From positions 66,903,028 through 66,967,027 of the forward strand of contig NC_072793.1 in the NCBI RefSeq assembly GCF_028583425.1: a DNA stretch of 64,000 nt, in the 5' to 3' direction. Below are positions 43,624 through 54,968 of the stretch, piece by piece; position 1 is the first letter of the stretch, and each line of letters starts with the position of its first letter. This DNA comes from Eublepharis macularius (lineage: Eukaryota; Chordata; Lepidosauria; Squamata; Eublepharidae). The notes under the pieces were generated by a model that was not told the DNA's origin, made no database searches, and worked only from the letters and a program-made list of their open reading frames with translations. The position numbers and the translations under genes are program-made.

Positions 43624-46305
43624 ACTTTTATACTCTGTAAATTTGCATCCCAGTCCTATAGAACTTTAATTTATAGCAAGTACTGTGGACTTCAGTGGAA
43701 ATCGGTTCCTTGTAAATGTGCATAAGATCAGAGCATTATTGTCAGTTCATGTAACAAATAACAAATAAGCTGAATGTGTAAATGTGAACTGCATCTGGTG
43801 CTTGGTGAAGTGGGATTGGCTTCATTGCATGCCCAAGTCCTGTTCTCAAGACAGGGCTGCCACTTGGCTATGTCACCATTGGCCAAAGTGGATTGAGTGA
43901 GTGGGCTTGAGTTTGGGCATGCAAACCAAAAAAAAGGCATTTATTTTGAGGTAAGCTCCATTAAATGGGGTGGAATTTGCATCTATAAAGATATGATTAG
44001 AACCAGGATGTTAATGAGCTTAAATCCTAGCACTTGCAAGAAAATTGTGAATCAGGCGGTGAGGTATGCTAGGATGCTGTCAAGAATGCTAAATTGCAAA
44101 TCTATGATCTCCTCTCCACACAGCCAAATGATTGAATGATTCATTATGATAAGTCCTCTCACAAATTGCATGAAATGAACTTTTTTAATAGTGAGACACG
44201 ATAGTTGCAGATTTGCAGCCATGTAGTAGTTTCACAATACTGATAACCATATGCTTTCACTAGACTACCAGAGAAGGAGTTAGAACAGAATAGTGTAGCT
44301 TTTAATATCAGATTGGTTTCTCCATATTGAGTGATTATCTAAAGAAAATAGGATTTATTTCCCCTTCCATTTGCCAGAAGTACACCTCTGGCAGAATGGC
44401 AATAGATTTATGGCTTAAAAATTACTTTGCCATCTAAACAGGAAGTTTGTCAAATTAATGAACTAGTAGATAACACTCTATGAGTGACTCCAGTTCACTC
44501 CAATCATTAGTATGTAATTTTTGGAGAACTGTTTTGGTAAGGATCTTGTCCATAACAGGGAAATAGAGCAAGCTAAAAGCTACATATTTGTTTTTTTTTA
44601 CATAGTACAGTTAAAAAAACGATTACTGAATTATATTTGTCAGAGTCACAGTAGATTTCTTTTTATGTATATTTGCTATTCACACACTGCAGAATATTGC
44701 CAAGTAACCTCACTGGTGGGGACTGACAACATGGAGTTACATGCATTCATGTGAGACCATATTCAATTTATGTGTATACTGAATTAAGCACATTCATTTT
44801 TAAACACCTTCCAGTAAAATTGATTCATTTTTAATATTTTCTTCTTTTTTCTCATTGTAGTTTTTGTCTTAAATTGGCTTTTTTTAATCCACAAGTACGC
44901 ACAAAATAAACTGTAAACAATTTTGACATTACACATATGTACAAAGTGAACTACATAAGAAAAAAATTAGAAGAGGTAATTCAGTGGGTGCCATTTGATC
45001 TACATCAAAGTGCAACAGACTGACTCAGCCCCAGCAAAGTCAAGAATAGAAGTGCTTACATGAGGTCAGAAAAACATAACATGAGCAAGGCCCCCGTATA
45101 GATCACAATATCACAGAAGTCACAAAAGAAACACCAAATCCTGTGTCCACTGTGAAAATATTGCATTGTATGCATTTACTTGTTTGTGTGTGGATGTATA
45201 TATGAAATCTAATAGCCAAGTATATCACTGGATAAATCCTCTGAACTGATTAAAAAAGAAACAAGTTGGGGAGGGAATCTTCTTGCTGTTTCATCTGCTT
45301 TGCAAAAAGGCTTCTATGATTTTTTGCAAATGAGGTGCTTATCCTGCAGCATTTCAGAACAACCACCAGGAGAATAATAGTAGGATTCAATCCTGTTTAT
45401 CCCACGATAGAGCAATTCCCTTCTAATGATTGGTCATGAACAAATTTAGTCTTTATTGTTGGAGTCAAGAGATCAATAATCTTAAAGTATTTAATAACGT
45501 TCTTGGTAATCTTCAAAGTTCACAGTGTGGACAAGAAACAGTCAAAGCATCTATTGTGGTTTTCTTCCAAGATGCATATCAAGAATAGAGATTAAAATAC
45601 CTAAATTAACTGCTAGCCACGACACTCAGATGTAAGTCCCATTGATTTCAATAGGGCTCATCCCCAAGTTAGGCATGTGCAGAATCCCACCCTCTATGAA
45701 ATTTCATCTATACTTTTTGCTGAAATTCATCAGAAGCTATTCCTGAGTGGGAATCTTCAACTTCACCTTGACATATCGTAGTGAACTTCAGTGAACCAGG
45801 TATTACTGATGTCTCCTACTGCACAGGGAGTTTCTTCACCCTTTTTAGTTTCCTGATAGATCCAGTGCTATTGAGCGGCAAGATTCTCTAGTACAGAATC
45901 CCAAGTAGGATGCACAGATCATTCCTGAAAAATGTCTGTAGTTTGCTCAAACAGTTAGCTCTTTTAAAATTGTTTGGATGTTTCTCTTAAGTAAGAATCT
46001 CTGAAGTCATCTCACAATTTCATCTTTGTTGGAATTTGGTACCAATGGCTGGGATCCAAAAGAGGATTTTCATAGACAGAGAGGAGGTGATTCTGGCAGA
46101 TTGCTCTCTCCTGTTGCAGACCTCTGACTCCTCCTTATAATGTTCTTGGCAGTCCCGTTCCTTAGGACCAACATTGGTGCGCATTTTTGGTTGCAGAATG
46201 AATCAAGGAAGTCAAGGTCTACAGAGAGAAATCCCTTCTGTTCATGAAAATTTTCAGTGGATCCAGGCTAATGTTGCAAAAAAATGCTTAAGATAAGCCC
46301 ACAAG
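43624..46305. other. single-copy-looking sequence
   Basis: No repeat ends or exons recognised. A MITE-like CCCATTGATTTCAATAGGGC segment near 45645 resembles the centre of the 20529 hairpin. Confidence 0.45.
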
Positions 46306-46306
46306 C

Positions 46307-46384
<78 letters not shown>
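46306..46384 (+). repeat. (AT)n(AG)n microsatellite
   Basis: About eight AT units followed by about 31 AG units. The Arg-Glu open frame through it is an artefact of the repeat. Confidence 0.97.
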
Positions 46385-46386
<2 letters not shown>

Positions 46387-46770
46387 GGGGAACAGAGAAC
46401 AGTTGGAAAAGTAAACAAAGAGATTTGACCACATTCTGGTCATTGGCCAGAGCACTTATTTATTTCCGTTTTCTGCTTAAATTTTTCTTTACCCAGAAAA
46501 CTATCAAGCAGACTTTTCAGAAAAGCAATGAAAATCTTAACTTCTCCTACATTTTCTATCAATAATAATAAAATAAAAATTTGCAAATAAAAGTTCTGGA
46601 AAGCATTTAAATATACAGGATGTATTGCACTTACTGATAACAGCTCTAGTTCTCAGAGCAACCATGTCTGGATGGGAAATTGCATGCCCAATGGGTGTGG
46701 TGTTTGTGATTTGCATGCCTGGTTCAATAGCTGTTTGTCCCTTGATAGCAGCTGTTTTGTGGGAAATAAT

Positions 46771-46998
46771 TTATATACTGCCCTTCAGGACAACTTAACA
46801 CCCATTCAGAGCTGTTTACAAAGAGTGTTATTATTATCCTCATGACAATCACCCTGTGAGGTGGGCGGGGCTGAGAGAGCTCTGAAAGAGCTGTGGCTGA
46901 CCCAGGGTCACCCAGCTGGCTTAAAGTGGAGGGGTGGGGAATTGAACCCGGTTCTCCAGATTAGAGTCCTGCTGCTCTTAACCACTACGCCAAACTGG
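46771..46998 (-). mobile_element. tRNA-derived SINE, minus strand
   Basis: Minus strand: CCAGTTTGGCGTAGTGGTTAAG (A box within TAGTGGTTAAG), B box GGTTCAATTCC (complement of 46938-46948, close to the GGTTCGANTCC consensus), CTGGGTGACCCTGGGTCAGC and the 3' end GTCCTGAAGGGCAGTATATAAA (shortened: CCTGAAGGGCAGTATA). Same family as 39419. Confidence 0.88.
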
Positions 46999-48828
46999 AG
47001 AGTAGGCAGGACAGAATCCATTCCCAGCTATTGCTCATCTCTCATGAATAGTCAACTAGGAAATTCTGCCTTTTTAAAGAGGGCTGTGCACGTTCCACCT
47101 CAGCTGTTGGAACAGCCTGGAGAACAGTGCACACCACATTCATTTATGCATTTAATTTTCTATCCAGCTAGGGATACAGATGCAAAAGCCTGCTTCTGCA
47201 TGGCTATAGCCCCTAGGTAGATCATGGCAAACATATATAAAAAGGCCTCATGGGAGTTCCAGTAGGAGTCTATAAAAGCAGTCAGATTTGTGTTACCTCA
47301 CTCAAGTAGACTACTTTCCTATATATGGAGTGATTAAAAGAACCTTCAAAGAGAGAAAGGTTATACTAATAAGGATATACCAAGACTGCAAAGAATGTCC
47401 TGCTTGTAATGAAACAGAGTACTGGCTTGTTCTGGCTGCCAAAGTCATACCTCCTTACACCAAGAGGCTTCGTTCTGACCCTCAGCTCAAGATAATTGAC
47501 TACACATCACAATGATTGTGATGGCATTTCAGTCTTACTTTCAAAGTGTACTCGTGCATCTTTTTAGTACGGATATTTACAACAGACTTTTGACATTGTC
47601 CTTATAGAGATATAGTAAAATTGGCAAATGTTCCAAAGAGACTATAAAGTATAAACTTAAAATCAAAGTAAACAAATACAAGTAGTTATTATAACAAAAA
47701 GATGTCTTTGTTTCACTTATAAACTGAAGAAGAGAACAATAATAATGAAAACTTAATGAATTTGCATCAAAAATGTTTTTTATCTATTAAAAAATCCATA
47801 TCCAAGTTTCTGTCCCTCAGAACTGCTAAGATGAAATCCTCATCTACTTTGTCAATAGAAGTGTATATGCGTATTTATAAAGAACTAGTTAAAATGTCAT
47901 GAAGATAACTTAAGTAAGTAAACTAGCCATTTGAATGGGTTTACCTAAAGTTAATTTAAGATAGTAGCCATGATATAGGTAAAAGCTTAAAATGGCACCA
48001 AGCCTTTGAAGGCAGGAACATATTTCGCCTCTTCTGGAATTTTCCCACAGAACTGACAGCTTCACATCTTTTAATGGTAAAGCAAGTGCTTATTCATTCA
48101 GACATTTCTTTGTGTACATTCTTATAAGACTATTACTTACAATGTCTCTAAACTTAGACACTTCTTATTTAGGCCTACTTAAATTATCATATGAAATTTG
48201 TTGGAACCATACATGACTTCCAAAACAGGAAACAGATAACTACATGTTCTGTGTTATTTAGAGACTAAAGATTTCTTATCTTTAGGGCAATTTTTTGTAA
48301 AGGATCTATACACTTCATGTAAAGAGTATGCTTCTTACTATGTTTCTTGCAGAGGTGCCCTCTTCCTCCAGCAATAAGGCTACTGAGAAACTTGAGGTGA
48401 GGAGAGAGAAGAGCTTGATAAACTGCTGGCCATCCAGCTTCCAGCGATTCTCACCAAGGTGGCCCCACTGCTGTCAAGAAACTGCTTTTGCCCAGTAAGT
48501 TTCTTGGCTGTTTAAGCTTTTGATTCAGGTTTCTAGGTCTGGTTGAGCATAGAGAGCAATCTCTGAAGCAGTGCAGTTAGCATGACTTGGCAGTTTTCAG
48601 AGGTGGACTGAACCACACAAGTGCCAAATGACATCACAGCTCCAAGGTCCAGGCCAGAAGAGAGTCTTGCACTAGGGTCTTCATTCTAGTCTGTCCCTGC
48701 CTCCCCAGTGAGTTGGCTGTTTTGCTGTGCTCTGGACTTGTCTACCAGGAAGGTGTCAGACCAGAACTTTGGACTCTGTGCTGGGATTTTTTGCTTTTAG
48801 CCTGACACGGTAACATTTGTGTCAGGGG
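46999..48828. other. mostly single-copy sequence
   Basis: Nothing coding recognised. 48350-48820 is GC-richer, and 48747-48807 is framed by TGTCAGACC and GCCTGACA, which may be an LTR-like or other element end. Confidence 0.4.
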
Positions 48829-49609
48829 TAGGGTTGCCAGGTCCCTCAAGTCTCCCAGCGGAAGACTGGGACGCTGGCTCCTACCTCATTGGGGGCTGTT
48901 CTTGTTCTGCCCACGTGCGCAAAGCGTGCGCGCACGCTTCCGGTGTGCGCGATGATGTCACCTTTGATGTCATCACGCAGGGAGGAAGGGCAGAGAGCGT
49001 GGGCAGCTCTCTGTCTCTCTTGCGCCACCACCGCGCCCCTTGTCCCTGCTGGCGTGGGCAGCACATGGGCGGCGGTGGCAAGAGAAAGCTCTCGTGTGCG
49101 CTGCGGCTGTTGCTGCCCCTGTGCTGCCCACGCCAGCAGGGACAAGGGGCGCGGCGGTGGAGGTGAGAGAGAGAGCAGGCTGTGGCCACCGTAGCTCACT
49201 CTCTTGCTGCCGCTGCCCCTGTGCTGCCCGCACTGGCAGGGACAAGGGGCATGGCGGCGGCGGCGAGAGAGCAGGCCATGGCCACTACAGCTCGCTCTCT
49301 TGCTGCCGCCGCCGCTGCGCCCCTTGACCCTGCTGGCACCGGCTGCAGAGTGCCGGCGGCGGCCATGGCGAGAAAGCAGGCGGCGGCAGTGAGAGCAGTG
49401 TGCTCTTGCAACCGCCGCCTGCTTTCTCTCTGCCACCACCTGCTCTCGTGGTGCGGGAGTGCGCCCCACACCCAGAGGCGCACCGCGCCACCCAGGGAGG
49501 GGGCGTCCCAGGGAGCGCGCCCCCCCCCGCCGGCCAGGTAAGCGGGCACGGGGGAGGGAGGGTGGGATCGGGAGATCCCCCGCCCCGAGCGGGGGGGATG
49601 GGAACCCTA
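48829..49609. mobile_element. GC-rich, CpG-dense hAT-type MITE (781 bp)
   Basis: A perfect 8-bp TSD GTCAGGGG (48821-48828 and 49610-49617) bounds ends TAGGGTTGCCAGGTCC and GGGATGGGAACCCTA. The interior is extremely GC- and CpG-rich. Several imperfect copies of a unit with CCCCTTGTCCCTGCTGG, GCGGCGGC and GCTCTCTTGC lie in both orientations. It contains TGATGTCA..TGATGTCATCACGC near 48952-48980. Long overlapping frames on both strands are a by-product of composition (few stop codons) and I do not call them genes. Confidence 0.88.
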
Positions 49610-49617
49610 GTCAGGGG

Positions 49618-50819
49618 GCTGAAATCTGTCTAGTGCCTGGGGATAGTTATTTAGCTGTATTAGTTTCCTCTCCAGTTTGCACACTTCAACGTCAGTAATC
49701 TTTGCACATTTGTTAATAAACTCTGCGTATACTTCTATGCTGTTCTCGGGGTTTTGGGCTTCAATCTGAGTCCATACCTTGGCCTCTTTGCCATCGCTAT
49801 CCAAGTTGTTGTTTGGTGGAACTCAGTCTGCAAAGTGTTCTACCTCTTCTTTTTACTTATGACCCAGTAGGACTTGAAATTTGTCTCTTGGTCTCAAATT
49901 GAGGGTTAAGCAGAGAGACTGGTTGGCAGTTCATTGGGTGTTTTGCTGACCTTCCACTTAAGCTGTTTTTGGATACAGGGACCTTGACAACTGCCACGAC
50001 GGGATTGCTGATATGTAATTTTAAATGCTGTTGTTATTGCCTTTCTCTCATTCCTGAAAGCCACTTGAGTGCTTTTCAAAAACAGAAACATGATATACAT
50101 ATCCTAAATGAATGAATACAATTATGGAAAGATTCCAAGAGATCTGAGAGCTTGATGAAGAGGTAAACCCTTTGCAGAAGAACAAATGCATGGCTTGGAA
50201 CTCTTAATGCACGAATAATGAACAATATTATTTTGTCAGAGACAAGCCAAAAATTATTCTATGCGCACAGTCAAGATCCGAAATGCCTGTGTATATAGAA
50301 TGAGGTTGCTTATTTATCTTTCTGTCTACATCTCCTTGATTGACAAATCTCATTCAAAGAGCCCTCCAAATTTCAGGAGTGGTTCTTCAGGAAGATGTGA
50401 CAGAGGGGCAAAGTGGCTGAGTAGGGGACTCTAGAGGCCACTGAGCTGTGTGAATCATGTGGCTTGTTTTCATTTATTTAGGTCAGGTCCCGGTAGTATG
50501 AAAAGAGGGTCTAGAAGCCCATTTTGCTTCTGGCAGCCCTGTACACAATCTGCTATGATGCTGCTTTTTTTCAAGAGGAAACTTAACTTCCCTGGCTGAG
50601 CTTTTCTTAGTCAGATACTATCACATTTTTTTCAGCTCTGCATTTTATTTCACTGCCCATTTATGCTTTAGTACTCCAAACAACAATTGCTAGGTGCTTA
50701 ATGAAAATAGCCAGAGATCTTGCAAACCATTAGTGGAACTTAACTCTTCAACTGGAAATTAGTTCTTTCAATAATACAGCTGTATCTATACAGCTTGGAT
50801 CCAAATAGTCACACAAATG
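49618..50819. other. non-coding or unidentified sequence, one small minus-strand frame
   Basis: A minus-strand frame of 65 codons (49607-49804) reads MDSDGKEAKVWTQIEAQNP and FINKCAKITDVEVCKLERK. Its composition looks protein-like but I cannot assign it. Its end contains CTGACACAAATG, also found at the gypsy LTR end (2383-2394), so it may be part of an LTR element relic broken by the MITE at 48829. The rest is unassigned. Confidence 0.35.
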
Positions 50820-51230
50820 TAGAGATGGGCATGAACCAGAAAAAACCCGAAACATGTGGTTTGTGGTTCATCAAGTTTCATGAACCATGAACCACAAACT
50901 TTCACGAACCTGTCCTGGTCCGCAAACCGGTTCATTTGGTTCGTGAAAACGTCACATCCAGATCAGAAAACCATCACTTCTGGGCCAGCAGAAGGTCACT
51001 TCCGGATCAGCAGAAGGTCTGCAGGAAATCCATCCCCTGTTGCCTAGGAAACTGATTAATTGGCACCAGGCTGTCTGCAGTGATGAACCAAAGAATTAAC
51101 TAAATGAACCAGCCTAAAGTTCATGGCGGTTTGTCAGAAATGGGATCTGACAAACCATTGGTTCATGAACCACGAACTGGCCTGGTTCGTGCTTAATTTT
51201 GGTTTGTATTTCAGTTCATGCCCATCTCGA
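50820..51230. mobile_element. hAT-type MITE, TAGAGATGGGCATGAACC family, 411 bp
   Basis: The TSD is CACAAATG (50812-50819) versus CACAAAAG (51231-51238), 7 of 8. The ends TAGAGATGGGCATGAACC and GTTCATGCCCATCTCGA are inverted. The interior corresponds to the 30572 copy in reverse orientation, including GTTGCCTAGGAAACTGATTA and CACTTCTGGGCCAGCAGAAG. Confidence 0.92.
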
Positions 51231-51238
51231 CACAAAAG

Positions 51239-54200
51239 CCCCTACTTTTACTTCCTACCACAGCTGCCCATCATCTCCTCCCCCAAAGTTGCTGTTGAAG
51301 ATTGAGGCCCCTCTAGAACATTTTATTATTGCAAAGCATTACCAACAGAGAGGGAGAAATCAACAACACTCATGGGTATAAACAAAAAATATATGATTGG
51401 ATCCAAAGGAGCCATTGAATGAACAATTTCAAATCTCTACGCTGCATTCCCAGGTTTTCAACTACAAGTTCCCTGACCTAAAGAACTCATGGAACCTATT
51501 CAGTTGGGGGTGGAGCTCCAAAGCCAGGAGTGTTGAGAAAGATCCATTTTGTATGTAAAGTTCCACCTACAATTCTTTGGTTCCAGCCCATTAATAATAT
51601 AAAAGCATTTAAAGAGAGGATTGAGTCCCCCTGCTATGAAATTCTTCTTTTCTGTCAATTTCCTCAAAGATCATGTTGGATGAATCAACATACAAGATTA
51701 AGAATTGGCATATTTTTGTGATGGAATTACTTGTAGTCATTCAGCATCTAATCTGCATATAGGATTATTTAGATTGTAGTACATTTACTGCACCAAGCAT
51801 GAATAAACCTTAGTAGTCTCAATTAAGGTGGAAGTATGACCGATTCAAAGGATTATAAAATGAGTTGGTATGTAACCACTATTGGAAGATGCTCATGAAA
51901 TTCTTGGAAAATGAAGAATGGTGATGCAGAACACTGCATATAGTAGTACATCTTATTCCATAGGATTTCTATGCATATAGGATTTATATGCTATCTTTAA
52001 CATTCCTTCTCTTTCTACTTTAGTGATACTACAGGCAGGATGAACATCACAGTAGGTTTAGATATTTTATTGTATTTAGATTCTACTTTCAGTGTGATAT
52101 TGTGAAAGAAACAAGCTTTTTGTACTGCTTGCACTCTTGTATAGATCTGTAATAGTTGGCTTAAAGAATAATGAACATCTGTGCTAAGAAAAGAATCTCT
52201 GTACTAAGAAAAGAAACTCAGAACAATACTGTAATAAGCTGAGTTACTTTCTTTGTTTCTGGGCTATGTCACAGTCAATGCACAGTTAATGGAATAGCAT
52301 CCCAGAATTTTCACATGAAGGCACTTTACCCAGAATTTAATTGTGACTCTTACTGATAAAAAAAATTAAAGTAAGGAAGTGGGGCGTTTGTATGTTTGTT
52401 TTTAATCAAAATATTTAGGGCAACTTCTAGCCAAAGTCAATAGGAGAAATAAGCATAAGATTAAATTATTCCAATTGAAATCAATGAGGTTTGCTGGATT
52501 ATGCCCTTACACAAGTGAAATAACATCCTACCATATAATTTACTTCTATTAAGGGTACCCCATCAGGAATTTTGTATAAAAACTCTGGCCACTGAACCCA
52601 GTTTACCAAAATTCACCCATATCCCTTTCTTTTAGCTTTTGTGCATTTTCAATGAGGCCTTTAATTCCAGATGTTTTAACAGGGATTTTGCAAACTAAAT
52701 TATATTACCAGTCCCAATAATATGGAAGCTCTAGTATGCAATCAGAGATCCCAAGCCTGCAAGGATTTACCCATTCAGTTCAATGGAGCAAGTACATGCT
52801 ACATTTGTATTCCCCTGTTCCCTCCACTGAACTAAGCAGGCTAGATCATATAAAATTTCTCTGCCTGCAGAACACTGGTGCTTATATGGGGCTCTATATT
52901 AGATTTTATACATACGTAGTTTTGTTACTATTGGACATATATACATATTCACACATGTGATATTGGTCATTAATTTTTAAGACTCTTATTGGAGCCGTGA
53001 TACAAGGCAATAATTATTTCATCTACAGCTGGGAAATGAAGGCCATAGAAATCAAATATATTCTGACACACTTTGTATGGTCTATTTTTTTTCTGGAGAT
53101 ATTAATCATGAATGATACCATTTTGTGGAAACTGAAGCCTGTTTTATTCAATCTCAGAATAAATAAAATATTCAGATTCTTCTTTCTTTTGGGTTAATAC
53201 TTTGAACTACAATATACTATGAGTTCTTTCTTTCTTTTTTCACAATGATAAAGAGAAACTAGCCATAGTGCAGGGTTTCAGATAGTCTGTGTCTCACTGA
53301 CAATCCAACATGTAAACTGCAGGATAAATTCCTGCTGAAGTGCAACTGGGTGAATGAGCCTCACATGCATTTTTCTTTATAATTTGCTATTAATATGGAT
53401 TAATCCTAGAATGTTTTTTTTTGTGTGTGACTCACAGTGAGAAGAACTGTGTGCACAAGATGATACTGAGAAATGACTGATTCTTATCAAGAACTTATAA
53501 TAACAGAAAAGACTAATTTCTTATTTTCTACTGTTCTGCAGGAACGGCTGTTACTGGCTGAGAAAACGTCTCCAAAGTCCTAAAAGCATTAAGGACACAG
53601 CATTGTTAATGAAGAATGCATTGGAAACCACACTATCTAAGACAATTTGTATAATTCTGGAGCCTGCCTTGACTGCACGGGGGGAGGGCAGGAAATACCA
53701 GGGAGAGGCAAAATGCCACAAATATATTTGATGCAATCACTGTAAAAAGAAATGAATGTAGATGCAAAATAAAGCATTTTTTCCTTAAAAACAAAAGGCA
53801 AGAAAGAAAACTGTACATAATCAGGCTGAATCTAAAGGTCATTTTCTGCCAGAAGAAAGGAAGTCAATTTATAGCAATTCTCCCCTCCCAGTAAACACCA
53901 CCACTCCCCTCATACTGTTTCTGAGGGTCCATTTTCCCCAAGGACAACATTTTGGGGGACTCAGTAGGTCACAGCAGGGAAAAGAGAAAGGCAAGGCCAC
54001 TCTGCCACTTTTATTTCACGTCCTGACAACCAGAATTAAGCAGAAGGAGGGGGGATTATCTTTTTCAAGCAGCAGTAATAATATGAGAAGCTCAAGTGAG
54101 GCATATATGTGGTATTAATTATTAGTTATTAGTTAATTTGGGATATAGCTGGAGTTTTTAAGTGCCTTTCCAACCCTATCTAACCTCTGTTTAGGGTTTC

Positions 54201-54937
54201 ATCTTTTATTATTTATCCATTTTAACTAAATTTATAGCTAGCCCCATCCCGAGGCCTTTAGGCAGGTAATGTCTGTCTATCAAGTACATTTTTAAAAATC
54301 CTTACCCTTCCTCCAAGGAGCTCAGAAAGACATGCAGGGTTCTCCTGTCCTCCATTTTTATTCTCACAACAACCCTGTGAGAAAGCATGACTGATCAAAG
54401 CTCATTCACAGCACAATCCTAAACAGAGAGGAATCCCTTGAATTCAATTGGCATAGACGTGTGTAGCTTTGACTAGGAATTTCACAGTAGAGTGTAGATC
54501 TCCTAGATCCTAGTCTAATACTAGTGCCACTAGCACTGTAGACACTAATCAGTCTACTTTATCCCTTCCTATAACCTGCCATTAAAATCCAGTTTGAATA
54601 AAAGTGTCTTACATCACTTCTGAAGAATGTACAGACTTGGGCTATGGCCTCCTGGGGAACAGAATTCCAAATCCCCCCCCCCCCCCCGCCACACATACGG
54701 TTCATAGGCTGCCTTTGTTTCATTACTCCTTCCTTCCAGATATGACATTGCACAGAATTCATCTTGCATTCTAGAATAATGGAGGCAAACATTCCAATGA
54801 CTGATACTAGTGTTATTTCTCCCTATTCATTTCTTCAATTTCATGGCAAATCATTCTGACATTCCTTCAATTCTATTTTAGTTACATGTAAAGGGAAAAA
54901 TAATGTTGGAACCAGCTTTGATTACACTCTCTCTCTT

Positions 54938-54968
<31 letters not shown>

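Noticed and set aside
46284..46565. 93-codon frame with an Arg-Glu run
   Set aside because: The run is the translation of an (AG)n microsatellite.
46771..46998. tRNA gene, because of good A and B boxes
   Set aside because: The boxes belong to a SINE head. No cloverleaf acceptor stem was found, and the same unit recurs at 39419.
48846..49541. Several long overlapping open frames on both strands, Ala/Arg/Gly-rich
   Set aside because: They lie inside a GC-rich MITE with a perfect TSD. High GC depletes stop codons, and no domain or consistent strand preference is visible.
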